A stretch of 64,000 nucleotides of DNA from Flavobacterium omnivorum (lineage in GTDB: Bacteria > Bacteroidota > Bacteroidia > Flavobacteriales > Flavobacteriaceae). The stretch lies in contig NZ_FNDB01000005.1 of NCBI RefSeq assembly GCF_900099915.1, positions 186,001 to 250,000 on the forward strand, read 5' to 3'. Position 1 is the stretch's first letter. The number at the start of each line of letters is the position of its first letter. The notes under the pieces are model-generated. The model saw nothing but the letters and a program-made list of their open reading frames with translations, did no database searches and was not told the origin of the DNA. Of the stretch, positions 27,733 through 38,233 are shown piece after piece. Position numbers and translations under genes: made by a program.

Positions 27733-29205
27733 TTATCTTGAATAATTTGGAGCTTCTTTTGTAATAGTTACATTATGAGGATGACTCTCATTGATTCCAC
27801 TAGCAGTTATACGAACAAAGCGCCCAGTTTCTTGTAGTGCAGGAATATCTTTCGAACCACAATAACCCATTCCGGCTCTAAGACCCCCAATGAATTGCTG
27901 CATACTTTCATTCAATTCCCCTTTATAAGGTACACGACCCACAATTCCTTCTGGAACTAATTTCTTTACATCATCTTCCACATCTTGAAAATAACGGTCT
28001 TTTGAACCTTCCTGCATCGCTTCAACAGAACCCATTCCGCGGTACGATTTAAATTTTCTTCCTTCAAAGATAATAGTTTCACCAGGAGATTCCATGGTAC
28101 CTGCTAATAAAGAACCTAACATTACACAGTCAGCACCAGCAGCAATAGCCTTAGGAATATCACCTGTATACCGAATTCCACCATCAGCAATAACTGGAAC
28201 TCCAGTTCCTTTGATAGCTGCAGCCACTTCAAGAACAGCAGAAAATTGAGGAAAACCAACACCCGCAACAATGCGCGTGGTGCAAATTGAACCAGGTCCA
28301 ATTCCTACTTTTACGCCATCAGCTCCATTTTCAACTAAAAACTTAGCCGCTTCAGGCGTTGCAATATTACCTACAATAACATCAATTTGAGGAAATTTAC
28401 TCTTTACTTCTTTCAGTACATTCACTACGCCTTGTGTGTGACCATGAGCCGTATCAATAATGATTGCATCAACACCTGCATTAACTAATGCCTCAGCTCT
28501 TTGCACCGCATCTCCAGTTACACCTATGGCAGCTGCTACACGCAAACGACCGTACACATCTTTATTTGCTATCGGTTTTTGAGTTAATTTAGTGATATCT
28601 CTAAATGTTATCAAGCCTACTAATTTGTAATCTTTGTTAACAACTGGTAATTTTTCGATTTTGTGTCCCTGTAAAACTACTTCTGCTTGTTCTAGCGAAG
28701 TACCTTCAGCAACAGTAACCAAATTTTCGCTGGTCATCACCTCAATAATAGGTCTGGCACTATTTTTTTCAAAACGCAAATCTCTATTAGTGACGATTCC
28801 TTTTAAAATTTGATTATCATCTACAATTGGAATTCCTCCAATTCCATATTCTTTCATCGCATTTTTAGCATCAGCTACAGTGGAAGTCAACGGCAAAGTA
28901 ACTGGATCGATAATCATTCCAGACTCAGCACGCTTTACTTTTCGTACTTTAGCAGCTTGCTGCTCGATTGTCATATTTTTATGTAAAACACCTATTCCAC
29001 CCTCTTGAGCCATAGCAATTGCCATTGCACTTTCGGTTACCGTATCCATTGCAGCGGATACAATTGGAACATTTAGTGTTATATTTCTTGAAAATTTTGA
29101 TTGAATACTCACTTCGCGCGGAAGCACATTAGAGTAGTTGGGTATTAATAGAACATCATCGTAAGTTAATCCTTCACCGATAATCTTAGAGTTGTGTGCG
29201 ATCAT
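27733..29205 (-). CDS. guaB: IMP dehydrogenase GuaB
   Basis: The 490-residue enzyme oxidises IMP to XMP with NAD, the committed step of GMP synthesis. It starts [25 protein letters not shown] and has [13 protein letters not shown]. Two CBS domains (about residues 95-210) are inserted in the TIM barrel. The catalytic-cysteine loop is [17 protein letters not shown], followed by the flap GMGSVEAMQ. Length is usual. It is monocistronic, with a -7 box at 29235 and a terminator at 27671. Confidence 0.97.
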   Translation of the reverse strand: MIAHNSKIIGEGLTYDDVLLIPNYSNVLPREVSIQSKFSRNITLNVPIVSAAMDTVTESAMAIAMAQEGGIGVLHKNMTIEQQAAKVRKVKRAESGMIIDPVTLPLTSTVADAKNAMKEYGIGGIPIVDDNQILKGIVTNRDLRFEKNSARPIIEVMTSENLVTVAEGTSLEQAEVVLQGHKIEKLPVVNKDYKLVGLITFRDITKLTQKPIANKDVYGRLRVAAAIGVTGDAVQRAEALVNAGVDAIIIDTAHGHTQGVVNVLKEVKSKFPQIDVIVGNIATPEAAKFLVENGADGVKVGIGPGSICTTRIVAGVGFPQFSAVLEVAAAIKGTGVPVIADGGIRYTGDIPKAIAAGADCVMLGSLLAGTMESPGETIIFEGRKFKSYRGMGSVEAMQEGSKDRYFQDVEDDVKKLVPEGIVGRVPYKGELNESMQQFIGGLRAGMGYCGSKDIPALQETGRFVRITASGINESHPHNVTITKEAPNYSR

Positions 29206-29234
29206 TGCAATTGTAGTTGGAGTTTAATTGCGTG

Positions 29235-29242
29235 CAAATATA
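29235..29242 (-). promoter_or_regulatory. -7 box of guaB promoter
   Basis: TATATTTG on the minus strand, 29 nt before the ATG at 29205. A TTG lies only 12 bp upstream, too near to be a proper -33. Confidence 0.5.
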
Positions 29243-29369
29243 GACAATTTTAAGCAAAAAAAACAGCTTCTTTCTACAATAAATAATTAAATTGCATTTC
29301 GAAGGCAATCCTTGTTCCTGATTTACGCTATGGTTTCCAATCTATTGAATCTGATTAATTTATTTTGTT

Positions 29370-31871
29370 ATGACAGAAACCCAACAACCGCTGAAAGGAC
29401 TTTCAAATGAAGAAGTAGTACTTTCGAGAACAATGTTTGGATCAAACGCTATAATTCAACAGAAAAAAAATCTTTTTCTGAATTCGGTATTTGAAATGGT
29501 CAAAGAACCCATGTTCCTGCTTTTACTTACTGCAACTAGTATTTATTTCATTACAGGCGATTTTGGAAATGGAATTTTCATGACCGTAGCAATACTATTA
29601 GTTTCTACTATTTCACTTTATCAGGAATCAAAAAGCAGGTCAGCAATTGAAGCTTTAAAAAAATTATCCCAGCCCAAAAGTAAAGTCATTCGCAACAATG
29701 AAATAATAGAAATTCCAAGCGAGGAAATTGTCATAGGTGATCTGCTCCAAGCGGAAGAAGGCACTTTTATTCCTGCGGACGGCATCATCCTGCAATCCAA
29801 TGATTTCTCTGTTAATGAATCTATTCTTACTGGAGAATCGCTGGCTGTTTTTAAAAATGAAACAACAAAAAATAATACTGTATTTCTTGGAACAATTGTC
29901 ACAGGTGGTTTGGCGATTTGTGAAGTAACCGCTACAGGCAACAAAACTCAATTGGGAATAATAGGCAAAAGTCTAGAATCTATTGTGGAAGAAAAAACAC
30001 CTTTGCAAATTCAGATCGGAAATTTTGTCAAAAAAATGTCTCTTGTTGGTTTGGTGATTTTTGGCTTTGTCTGGTTTATAAATTATTACAATTCAAAAGA
30101 GGTTCTAGACAGCCTATTGAAAGCGCTAACTTTGGCGATGAGTATTATTCCAGAGGAGATTCCAGTTGCTTTTACCACCTTTATGGCTCTTGGTTCTTGG
30201 CGCTTGATGAAAATGGGGATTATCGTCAAACAAACAAAAACCGTAGAAACTTTAGGAAGTGCAAACGTAATTTGTACAGATAAAACAGGAACCATTACAG
30301 AAAATAAGATGAGTCTGGCCCAATGCTATACGCTGTCGAATGATACTATTAACGAACCTTGTTCGGACAATAATACTGAATTATTAACTATAGCGATGTG
30401 GGCCAGCGAACCCATTCCTTTTGACCCAATGGAAATCGCGTTGCATGAAGCCTATTCCAAATTAAAAACAGCAGACGAACGGCCTAATTTTAAACTTGTA
30501 CATGAATATCCATTGGATGGAAAACCACCTATGATGACTCATGTTTTCGAGAATCAAAATGGGAACAGAATTATCGCTGCCAAAGGTGCTACTGAAGCAT
30601 TAATAGCAACTTCAAATTTGTCCGAAAATGAAAAACAAAAAATTATAGCCGCAATGAGCAAAATGGCTTTAGAAGGTTATCGGGTTTTAGGTGTTGGACT
30701 TGCAGCATTTTCAGGCTCTGATTATCCTGAAAAACAACAGAATTTTTCTTTTAAATTTAAAGGATTAGTTGCTTTTTACGATCCTCCAAAAGCAAATATA
30801 AAAGCTGTATTCGAAACCCTATACAAAGCTGGAATCCAAGTAAAAATAGTTACAGGCGACAATGCGGAAACAACAGCGACAATTGCTAAACAAATTGGTT
30901 TTAGAAATGCCGAAAAAACAATAAATGGAGATGAATTAATGGCAATGGACGACGCAACACTTAGAGAAAAGGTTATGGAAACTGCCATTTTCACAAGAAT
31001 GTTTCCCGAAGCTAAACTAAAAATTATAAAAGCGCTAAAAGACAACAATCAAATTATAGCTATGACTGGTGATGGTGTAAACGATGGCCCCGCATTAAAA
31101 TCAGCCCATATAGGAATTGCTATGGGAAAAAAGGGAACAGAAATTGCAAAACAAGCTGCCAATCTGATCCTGATTGAGGATGATTTCTCCAAAATGATTG
31201 ATGCGGTTGCCATGGGTAGGAAAATATACAACAATCTAAAAAAAGCCATCCAATATATCATTTCAATACACATCCCTATCATCTTGATTGTCTTTATCCC
31301 TTTGGCATTAGGATGGATTTATCCTAATATTTTCTCCCCAGTTCACGTTATTTTTCTAGAAATAATAATGGGACCAACTTGCTCAATAATATATGAGAAC
31401 GAACCTATGGAACGCAACTTAATGCTATTACAACCCAGACCTTTTACGAGTACATTTTTTAAACTTAAAGAAATAACAATCAGTATCATTCAAGGTCTAG
31501 TCATTACAATAGGGCTGTTATTCATGTACCAGTATTGCGTAGCTACGAATTGTTCTGAGAATACTACAAGAACCGTAGTATTCCTAACCTTAATATCGTC
31601 CAATATTTTTCTAACACTTACCAATCGTTCTTTTTATTACTCCATTTTTACAACATTACAGTATAAGAATAATTTGGTCTTATGGATCATCGGTACTACC
31701 ATTTTAGTAACAGCTTCCTTGTTGTTTGTCCCTTTATTCGCCTCTTTTTTCCACTTTGAAAGGGTTTCTGGAATCCAAATGGGATTGAGTATTTTAGTAG
31801 GGATTGCGTCCGTACTTTGGATAGAAATTTACAAAGGATTTAAACGGCGGAAGGCCTCCGATTTACAATAA
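29370..31871 (+). CDS. Cation-transporting P-type ATPase (P2-like)
   Basis: An 833-residue inner-membrane pump. It has an N-terminal cation-ATPase segment (GLSNEEVVLSRTMFGSNAI), the actuator motif LTGES, the phosphorylation site CTDKTGTITENKM (Asp304), the nucleotide-domain KGATEA, TGDNAETT, and the hinge MTGDGVNDGPALKSAHIGIAMG. About ten membrane helices are present. The M4 motif is PEEIP, in place of the PEGLP or PEALP usual in Ca2+ and Mn2+ pumps, so the ion is uncertain. It is convergent with the next gene and 3 bp apart. Confidence 0.9.
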   Translation: MTETQQPLKGLSNEEVVLSRTMFGSNAIIQQKKNLFLNSVFEMVKEPMFLLLLTATSIYFITGDFGNGIFMTVAILLVSTISLYQESKSRSAIEALKKLSQPKSKVIRNNEIIEIPSEEIVIGDLLQAEEGTFIPADGIILQSNDFSVNESILTGESLAVFKNETTKNNTVFLGTIVTGGLAICEVTATGNKTQLGIIGKSLESIVEEKTPLQIQIGNFVKKMSLVGLVIFGFVWFINYYNSKEVLDSLLKALTLAMSIIPEEIPVAFTTFMALGSWRLMKMGIIVKQTKTVETLGSANVICTDKTGTITENKMSLAQCYTLSNDTINEPCSDNNTELLTIAMWASEPIPFDPMEIALHEAYSKLKTADERPNFKLVHEYPLDGKPPMMTHVFENQNGNRIIAAKGATEALIATSNLSENEKQKIIAAMSKMALEGYRVLGVGLAAFSGSDYPEKQQNFSFKFKGLVAFYDPPKANIKAVFETLYKAGIQVKIVTGDNAETTATIAKQIGFRNAEKTINGDELMAMDDATLREKVMETAIFTRMFPEAKLKIIKALKDNNQIIAMTGDGVNDGPALKSAHIGIAMGKKGTEIAKQAANLILIEDDFSKMIDAVAMGRKIYNNLKKAIQYIISIHIPIILIVFIPLALGWIYPNIFSPVHVIFLEIIMGPTCSIIYENEPMERNLMLLQPRPFTSTFFKLKEITISIIQGLVITIGLLFMYQYCVATNCSENTTRTVVFLTLISSNIFLTLTNRSFYYSIFTTLQYKNNLVLWIIGTTILVTASLLFVPLFASFFHFERVSGIQMGLSILVGIASVLWIEIYKGFKRRKASDLQ

Positions 31872-31874
31872 CAT

Positions 31875-33269
31875 TTATTTTTTTCTATTCTTAAAGATGA
31901 CATTTAGTCCCAGTTGAAAAGAAAGACTGTTCGCCTTGGAAACATCTCTGTATTCCAAAAGATTGTCAACAAGAACATAGAAATTTACGGGTCCAAAGTT
32001 GCTGGATAATCCCAAACCTATGTTCTTGTAGGAATACGAATCTAAAGTATATGTTGCCTTCATTTGCAATGACTTGAAAATCTTTCTTCGGTAAAAGGTA
32101 GTAAAGGCAACCAACGGTGTTCTAGGTGTAGACATCACAAATAACTGAGCTCCAACCGCACTTTTATAGATCGTTTCGGGATTATAATCCAAACAATTAC
32201 AGTCCTCTGGTCTTTCTTCATCAAATGAAAACTGAACGGAAGAATTGAATTTGGCCGGGCGCCAAGTAGTATAATCTGCATATAAAGTGTCCAAAGGAAT
32301 AGCGTCTTTAAAATCTTGAAATCCGTTCTCAACAGATTCACCTGAACCGAATTTCGGAATTACACCCTTATATTCATACGTTCCTTTATAGGTTAAGCTT
32401 TCCACTTCTTTGCTGTGCTTAATAAATCCAACATCTATGATACTTGCAGTAAGCTGTACATTTTTCTTTGGATAATAAGTAAAACCAGCATCAAATCCCA
32501 AACCTAAATTACCACCTAGAAAAGCCCTTTTTGTGATGTCTTTCACTATATTAGGTTCATAATTATCGTCGTCATATTTTGCAATGCCCGATGTATTAAG
32601 TTGCAATTGAGAATAAATCATCTGTTCGTACACGCCGGTTGAGGATGGATTAGTGTAAATATAACCGGAGTTATTTGTAGAACTGACATTATAAATACTA
32701 GAATAAATCTTTCCCCGTACACCTAAAATAAAGTTTTTATTAATGTTCTTATGGAATCCTATATGAAAAACGGATAGCATTTCAGCTTTTACATTTAAAT
32801 CCCCTAAATCAAAAACTTTACCCAAATAGTCTCTGTTTCCGTCTAGAGCTAAAATGGCTAAATCTTTAGGAACATAACTCAATGCATCAAATTCCTGATA
32901 CATACCAAACGAAATGTAGGAATCACTTTGTTCTCCAGCAATTTTAAAACCACCGTTAAAAACTTCTATTTGCTCATTTATCGCCAGCCTGTCTTTTCTT
33001 GAAGTAGAAAACACAACATTCCGCAGTTTTACATTAAAATCGATACCATTATCCGCAAATAAATCATATGCTGAAAACCCACTGGAACCTACATTTGCAG
33101 AAATTCCAGACAAGAGAGGAATCCCAAAATAAAAATTATATTTGAAATCAGCACCAGGATTAGTCAGCAATGACTGTGGAACCGAAGTAAAATTATATAA
33201 TATTTGTTTGTTTTGTGAAAAGCAATTTATCGTTAGCATTAGAACTAAAACCCACGCTATTTTTTTCAT
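31875..33269 (-). CDS. DUF5723 family outer-membrane-like protein
   Basis: A 464-residue exported protein with signal peptide MKKIAWVLVLMLTINCFSQ. The mature start NKQILYNFTSVPQSLLTNPGADFKYNFYFGIPLLSGIS and the strand-rich body match DUF5723 proteins of Bacteroidota, probable outer-membrane beta-barrels. The start overlaps the stop of the upstream lipoprotein-like gene by 4 bp (ATGA), so the two are translationally coupled. Function is unknown. Confidence 0.75.
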   Translation of the reverse strand: MKKIAWVLVLMLTINCFSQNKQILYNFTSVPQSLLTNPGADFKYNFYFGIPLLSGISANVGSSGFSAYDLFADNGIDFNVKLRNVVFSTSRKDRLAINEQIEVFNGGFKIAGEQSDSYISFGMYQEFDALSYVPKDLAILALDGNRDYLGKVFDLGDLNVKAEMLSVFHIGFHKNINKNFILGVRGKIYSSIYNVSSTNNSGYIYTNPSSTGVYEQMIYSQLQLNTSGIAKYDDDNYEPNIVKDITKRAFLGGNLGLGFDAGFTYYPKKNVQLTASIIDVGFIKHSKEVESLTYKGTYEYKGVIPKFGSGESVENGFQDFKDAIPLDTLYADYTTWRPAKFNSSVQFSFDEERPEDCNCLDYNPETIYKSAVGAQLFVMSTPRTPLVAFTTFYRRKIFKSLQMKATYTLDSYSYKNIGLGLSSNFGPVNFYVLVDNLLEYRDVSKANSLSFQLGLNVIFKNRKK

Positions 33270-33814
33270 TCTACTACTAAATAAGCGGTTACACCTGAAC
33301 GCAATTTCAAACTACCTGTACTACTTTGGCTTAATGCAGCACCTGGCAACATGGTCATTGTAAAGGCAATTCTTGTAGTTCTTTTTAAAAGATCAAGTTT
33401 CGTATTTTCAAACACTTCCGTTTTGGTCACTTTATTTTCTACACCTGAGTACGGCGGAATAGCCAGATTAATAGCGTGAACAGGTTGATTATTTCTATCT
33501 AAAAATACTAAATCTACTGCATACCCTCTATTTATTGTATTTTCCATTTCAAAGAAAAGTTCGACTTTTTTTAATCGCTGTCTAAAGAAAGAGCCGTTGA
33601 ATATATCAACCGTTGGGGCATCAAAAATTATATTTTGTTCTACTCCATTGGTGACAAATTGTTTTGCAAGTACATCAAAATACGCTAAATTAGTCACCAC
33701 TACCGGTTCTATTTTTACATCATTCACCTGATTGAAATCCAAATCACTTGCGCAGGAAAATGAAAGAAACAACAGTAGTATTCCTAAAACTTTATGGAGA
33801 GTCCGAAATTTCAT
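33266..33814 (-). CDS. Exported lipoprotein-like protein coupled to DUF5723
   Basis: A 182-residue protein starting MKFRTLHKVLGILLLFLSFSCASD, a lipoprotein signal with lipobox LSFSC. The mature part is beta-rich with an immunoglobulin-like strand pattern (KKVELFFEMENT, YAVDLVFLDRNN). No catalytic motif is visible and I do not recognise the family. The 4-bp overlap with the DUF5723 gene suggests a two-protein outer-membrane unit. Confidence 0.7.
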   Translation of the reverse strand: MKFRTLHKVLGILLLFLSFSCASDLDFNQVNDVKIEPVVVTNLAYFDVLAKQFVTNGVEQNIIFDAPTVDIFNGSFFRQRLKKVELFFEMENTINRGYAVDLVFLDRNNQPVHAINLAIPPYSGVENKVTKTEVFENTKLDLLKRTTRIAFTMTMLPGAALSQSSTGSLKLRSGVTAYLVVE

Positions 33815-33922
33815 AATTATGTAATTTAATGGTAAAATTTAGAGAACAGTATAACTAACGAACCAATCCTAAATTTATTATTTTTGAAGTACTTGATGTT
33901 TGTAAATAACAGGATGTTATTT

Positions 33923-34786
33923 TTAATGATATTCTCCAAACAATTTAGAAGCTTCATTGTAAGCACTTTCAAAACTCATTGGACTCAAATTGGTAAATTC
34001 CTTTTGAGCAGTAAAATAGGACAACAATTTCTCCGTAGGCATATTACCCGTGAGATTATCAGTCGCCATTGGACAGCCGCCAAAACCCTGGATAGCGCCA
34101 TCAAAACGGCGGCATCCCGCTTTATAAGCTGCATCAATTTTTTCAAACCATTTATCTGGAGTGGTATGTAAATGAGCTCCAAATTCTATTTCAGGATACT
34201 TGGTAATTAAATTGGAAAACAAATACGAGATTACCTCAGGTGTAGAACTTCCCACTGTATCCGAGAGCGACAGAATCTTAACACCCATAGCAGCTAATCT
34301 CCGCGTCCACTCCCCAACAATTTCCATGTTCCATGGATCTCCATACGGATTACCAAAACCCATGGATAAATAGGCCACTACTTCTTTGTCACTTTTATCT
34401 GCAATCTCAAGGATCTCCTGAAGTGTGATTAAGGATTCGGCTATAGTTTTGTGCGTATTTCGCATTTGGAAATTTTCAGAAATCGAAAATGGAAAACCTA
34501 GATATTGTATTTCGGGATGAACAGAAGCTAGCGTCGCGCCTTGTGTATTTGCAATAATTGCTAGTAATTTGCTTTGGGTTTGAGACAAATCAAGTTGTGC
34601 CAAAACTTCGGCTGTATCTTGCATTTGCGGAATCGCTTTCGGCGAAACAAAACTCCCAAAATCAATACTGTCAAAACCTACACGCAACAAAGACTGAATA
34701 TAAGCCACTTTTTTTTTCGTAGGAATAAATGGTTTGATACCTTGCATGGCATCACGTGGGCATTCTATAATTTTTATTGCTTCCAT
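33923..34786 (-). CDS. Hydroxymethylglutaryl-CoA lyase-type protein
   Basis: The 287-residue TIM-barrel enzyme starts MEAIKIIECPRDAMQGIKPFIPT, with the catalytic ECPRD segment near the N-terminus. It has LSLSDTVGSSTP, the metal-site histidines EFGAHLHTTP, and the active-site cysteine loop GGCPMATDNLTGNMPTE. It cleaves HMG-CoA to acetoacetate and acetyl-CoA, the last step of leucine breakdown. The ATG at 34786 was chosen over 34810 because the extension is not conserved in style. No other leucine-degradation genes are adjacent, though an amino-acid dehydrogenase lies at 40.2 kb. Confidence 0.88.
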   Translation of the reverse strand: MEAIKIIECPRDAMQGIKPFIPTKKKVAYIQSLLRVGFDSIDFGSFVSPKAIPQMQDTAEVLAQLDLSQTQSKLLAIIANTQGATLASVHPEIQYLGFPFSISENFQMRNTHKTIAESLITLQEILEIADKSDKEVVAYLSMGFGNPYGDPWNMEIVGEWTRRLAAMGVKILSLSDTVGSSTPEVISYLFSNLITKYPEIEFGAHLHTTPDKWFEKIDAAYKAGCRRFDGAIQGFGGCPMATDNLTGNMPTEKLLSYFTAQKEFTNLSPMSFESAYNEASKLFGEYH

Positions 34787-34884
34787 AGACAGCCAAAGAT
34801 AGAAAAACAATTAGGAATTTAAAATTATGGTTTTCAAATTTCATTAAAATTGATATTGAACTGTCTTTCACTACAATTTAAAAA

Positions 34885-35904
34885 CTACAATCTTTTTAAA
34901 ATTTCTTTATTTATGGCTCTTACCAATGCGGGTCCTTCGTAAATAAAACCAGTATACAATTGTACCAAACTTGCTCCCGCTTCTAATTTCTCTAGGGCGT
35001 CAGCCGCAGAATGAATTCCCCCTACTCCAATGATTGGAAAAGATTGATTACTTTTTTGGGATAAAAACCGAATCACTTCAGTAGAACGTTTTGCTAACGG
35101 CTTCCCTGACAATCCGCCCATTTCATTTTTATTTTCGGACTGTAAACCTTCTCTGGAAATAGTAGTATTGGTAGCAATAACGCCTGCTATTTTAGTTTCG
35201 TTTACGATATCAATAATATCTAGTAACTGCTCATCGGTTAAATCAGGTGCGATTTTTAATAAAATTGGCTTTTGTTTTGGCTTTGCCAAATTCTTGTTTT
35301 GCAGTGTTTGCAACAACTGGGTCAGCGGTTCCTTATCCTGCAAAGCACGAAGATTAGGTGTATTAGGCGAACTCACATTAACCACAAAATAATCAACATA
35401 ATCATACAACGCCTCAAAACAGATTTCATAATCTGAGGTAGCTTCCTCATTTGGCGTCAGTTTGTTTTTCCCAATATTACCACCTATTAAAACGTTTGTA
35501 TTTTTCTTTAAAAGTGCCACTGCTTCATGAACACCTCCATTATTAAAGCCCATTCTATTAATGATCGCATTATCTTCCCTTAGACGGAACAAGCGTTTCT
35601 TAGGATTTCCATCCTGTCCTTTTGGCGTGAGTGTTCCTATTTCAATAAAACCAAAACCAAAATTCGATAGTTCTTTATACAATTTTGCATCTTTATCAAA
35701 ACCTGCTGCTAATCCAACTGGATTTTTAAATTTTAATCCAAAAACTTCCGTCTCTAATCTAGAATCCTTTACCTCATAAAGGGATTTAAAAAGTGCTGGA
35801 AAACCTGGTATTTTTGACACAAAGCGAATCAATGAAAAAGTAAAATAGTGCACTTTTTCAGGATCAAAGCTAAAAAGTATGGGGCGAATAAGTAATTTAT
35901 ACAT
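34885..35904 (-). CDS. pyrD: Dihydroorotate dehydrogenase (quinone), class 2
   Basis: The 339-residue membrane-associated flavoenzyme oxidises dihydroorotate to orotate, passing electrons to quinone. It has the N-terminal helix typical of class 2 ([22 protein letters not shown]). It has the FMN-binding [13 protein letters not shown], the [12 protein letters not shown] segment with the catalytic serine, [14 protein letters not shown], and [25 protein letters not shown]. Length is usual. Transcribed alone. Confidence 0.96.
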   Translation of the reverse strand: MYKLLIRPILFSFDPEKVHYFTFSLIRFVSKIPGFPALFKSLYEVKDSRLETEVFGLKFKNPVGLAAGFDKDAKLYKELSNFGFGFIEIGTLTPKGQDGNPKKRLFRLREDNAIINRMGFNNGGVHEAVALLKKNTNVLIGGNIGKNKLTPNEEATSDYEICFEALYDYVDYFVVNVSSPNTPNLRALQDKEPLTQLLQTLQNKNLAKPKQKPILLKIAPDLTDEQLLDIIDIVNETKIAGVIATNTTISREGLQSENKNEMGGLSGKPLAKRSTEVIRFLSQKSNQSFPIIGVGGIHSAADALEKLEAGASLVQLYTGFIYEGPALVRAINKEILKRL

Positions 35905-35961
35905 GGGTACATAGTTGTGTGGTGCAAAAATAGAAAATAGTTGCTATTTCGCTACATACAT

Positions 35962-35994
35962 TTGAACAATTAGTTACAATAAAAGCTATTTTTG
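35962..35994 (+). promoter_or_regulatory. Promoter of the lipoprotein gene at 36020
   Basis: TTG at 35962-35964, 22-bp spacer, TATTTTTG at 35987-35994; 25 nt before the TTG start codon at 36020. Confidence 0.6.
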
Positions 35995-36019
35995 TACAAT
36001 CACCACTAAAATAAATTAC

Positions 36020-36496
36020 TTGAAAAAAATAATTTTGCTTGCGCTAATTCTGTTAACTATTTCTTGCTCAAATGACGACGAAGAGGTAAGTTCAATTGAC
36101 CAACCTACATTCAATGTCAATTTACTATTAAAAGGGTGGCGTTATGACGTTTTAAAAATAAACGGAATCTATTATAATTACGAGCATAATCCAAATTGTA
36201 ATAATGATTTTTTTGGTTTTCTAAATAGACCTGGACAAGCTTATCAATTTATTGAAACCACTTTTACAAATGATTATTGCACGAACAACAGTGCTACATT
36301 AGACTGGAAAATAAAAAAGGATACACTATATTTCTACATTGGAAATCAAGTTGTTTTGACTTACAAAGTGATTGCATTAACAGCTACTAATTTTACTTTT
36401 TCCTTTGAAAATGACATCGATCAAAATGGCACGATTGATACTATAGAAGTGAGCGCCTCACCCTACGATCCCTATAATATGTTTGGAAACAATTAA
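36020..36496 (+). CDS. Small lipoprotein of unknown function, TTG start
   Basis: A 158-residue product starting at TTG (read as Met): MKKIILLALILLTISCSNDDEEVSS. It is a lipoprotein signal with lipobox TISC and an acidic stretch after the cysteine, a pattern typical of surface-exposed Bacteroidota lipoproteins. The mature domain is about 120 residues with four cysteines in all and a lipocalin-like strand pattern (LDWKIKKDTLYFYIGNQVVLTYKV). No nearer ATG keeps the signal peptide. A promoter 25 nt upstream supports the start. Confidence 0.7.
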   Translation: MKKIILLALILLTISCSNDDEEVSSIDQPTFNVNLLLKGWRYDVLKINGIYYNYEHNPNCNNDFFGFLNRPGQAYQFIETTFTNDYCTNNSATLDWKIKKDTLYFYIGNQVVLTYKVIALTATNFTFSFENDIDQNGTIDTIEVSASPYDPYNMFGNN

Positions 36497-36570
36497 TAAA
36501 TTATACTTTTTTAAACATTCTTATCCTTTCCATTTTTATATATTTGCTTGAATTAAACATTTAAAAATCC

Positions 36571-37824
36571 ATGCAACATATCATCGATCGTTTCATCAGC
36601 TACGTAATTATAGATACAGAATCCGATGCGAATTCAGAAACAACTCCCAGTACCAAAAAACAATGGAATTTAGCTCATAAACTAGTTGAGGAATTGAAAA
36701 ACATTGGAATGCAGGACGTTACAATAGACGATAAATCTTACATTATGGCTACACTACCAAGTAATGTGAAACATAAGGTACCAACCATTGGATTTATTTC
36801 GCATTTCGATACTTCACCTGATTTTTGTGGAGCCAATATAAAACCACAAATTGTACCAAATTACGATGGCAAAGACATCCTCTTAAATGCCGATAAAAAT
36901 ATTGTTTTATCGCCTAGTTATTTCAAAGATTTATTGCTTTACAAAGGACAAACGTTGATTACCACTGACGGAACTACATTATTAGGTGCCGATGATAAAG
37001 CCGGTATTACAGAGATTGTAACGGCAATGGAATTTCTTATCAATAATCCTGAAATCAAACACGGAAAAATAAGAGTAGGTTTTACACCAGATGAAGAAAT
37101 TGGCCGTGGTGCCCATCATTTTGATGTAGATAAATTTGGAGCTGATTGGGCCTATACTATGGATGGTAGCCAAGTTGGGGAACTAGAATATGAAAATTTT
37201 AATGCAGCGGGAGCCAAAATAACTTTCAAAGGAAAAAGCGTGCATCCTGGCTATGCCAAAGGTAAAATGATCAATTCCATGCTGATCGCTAATAATTTCA
37301 TTAATGAACTTCCTCATGGAGAGACTCCACAAGAAACAAAAGGATATGAAGGTTTTTTTCACGTTCATCACTTATCAGGAAGTATCGAAGAAACCGTTTT
37401 GGAATTAATCATTCGCGATCACAACAAGAAAAAATTTGAAAAGCGTAAAGAGCTAATAGAAAAAATAACAAAAAAAATAAATAAGAAATTTGCTAAACAG
37501 TTTGGTGAAGATATCGTTAATGCCGAAATAAAGGATCAATATTACAACATGAAGGAAAAGGTCTTACCGGTGAAGCATATTGTGGATATTGCAGAACAAG
37601 CAATGAAAGAAATTGGAATAAAACCATTAATTAAACCTATTCGTGGTGGAACAGACGGCTCTCAATTATCATACAAAGGATTGCCATGCCCTAATATTTT
37701 TGCAGGTGGCCATAATTTTCACGGAAAATACGAATATGTTCCTGCAGAAAGCATGCAAAAAGCAGTCGAAGTAATCGTTAAAATAGCTGAATTGACCGCT
37801 ATAGAAAATAGTGCAAGAAAATAA
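36571..37824 (+). CDS. pepT: Peptidase T (tripeptide aminopeptidase)
   Basis: The 417-residue M20 metallopeptidase removes N-terminal residues from tripeptides in the cytosol. It starts [19 protein letters not shown]. It has the metal ligands in [22 protein letters not shown] and [14 protein letters not shown], the dimer-domain segment, and [32 protein letters not shown] with the C-terminal metal histidine. Length and order fit PepT throughout. It has its own terminator at 37927. Confidence 0.96.
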   Translation: MQHIIDRFISYVIIDTESDANSETTPSTKKQWNLAHKLVEELKNIGMQDVTIDDKSYIMATLPSNVKHKVPTIGFISHFDTSPDFCGANIKPQIVPNYDGKDILLNADKNIVLSPSYFKDLLLYKGQTLITTDGTTLLGADDKAGITEIVTAMEFLINNPEIKHGKIRVGFTPDEEIGRGAHHFDVDKFGADWAYTMDGSQVGELEYENFNAAGAKITFKGKSVHPGYAKGKMINSMLIANNFINELPHGETPQETKGYEGFFHVHHLSGSIEETVLELIIRDHNKKKFEKRKELIEKITKKINKKFAKQFGEDIVNAEIKDQYYNMKEKVLPVKHIVDIAEQAMKEIGIKPLIKPIRGGTDGSQLSYKGLPCPNIFAGGHNFHGKYEYVPAESMQKAVEVIVKIAELTAIENSARK

Positions 37825-37926
37825 AATATTGGAATATAACTAGTTAACCTGTTGATAGTATAAAATTAATACTTCTTTATCTCCAGTGTTATTAAAAAAC
37901 ATAGGTTTAAATAATTGTTACTGTAA

Positions 37927-37967
37927 AATAAAGCCCCATTTCTGAAATTCACAGTTGGGGCTTTATT
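37927..37967 (+). terminator. Terminator after pepT
   Basis: AATAAAGCCCCA / TGGGGCTTTATT, a 12-bp perfect stem with a 17-nt loop, about 100 bp after the stop. Confidence 0.8.
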
Positions 37968-38233
37968 GTTTTAATAAGCCAACGTACATCCATAAGTTTG
38001 ATCGATTTTTATTTGAAAAACAAAATTAAAACCTTGTTTTACACTTCTAATTCAGATGTCATCGTTTCTAAAATAATTGATTTACTGAAATAAAAAAAAG
38101 CTATTCTATGAAAAGCTTAACATTGCATTATGTTTTAAATCACTATATTTACTTACAATAACACAACAATTTAATAACATTATTCAGAATATAGAATGTA
38201 ATTAAAATAATTGGTAAACTAACAATATAAACT
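37968..38233. other. Gene-free stretch upstream of the lysine-rich protein
   Basis: No reading frame is supported. It contains TATATTTACTTACA (38144-38157), which shares the exact 10-mer TTTACTTACA with the region before the 36-residue basic peptide at 27552. Confidence 0.5.
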
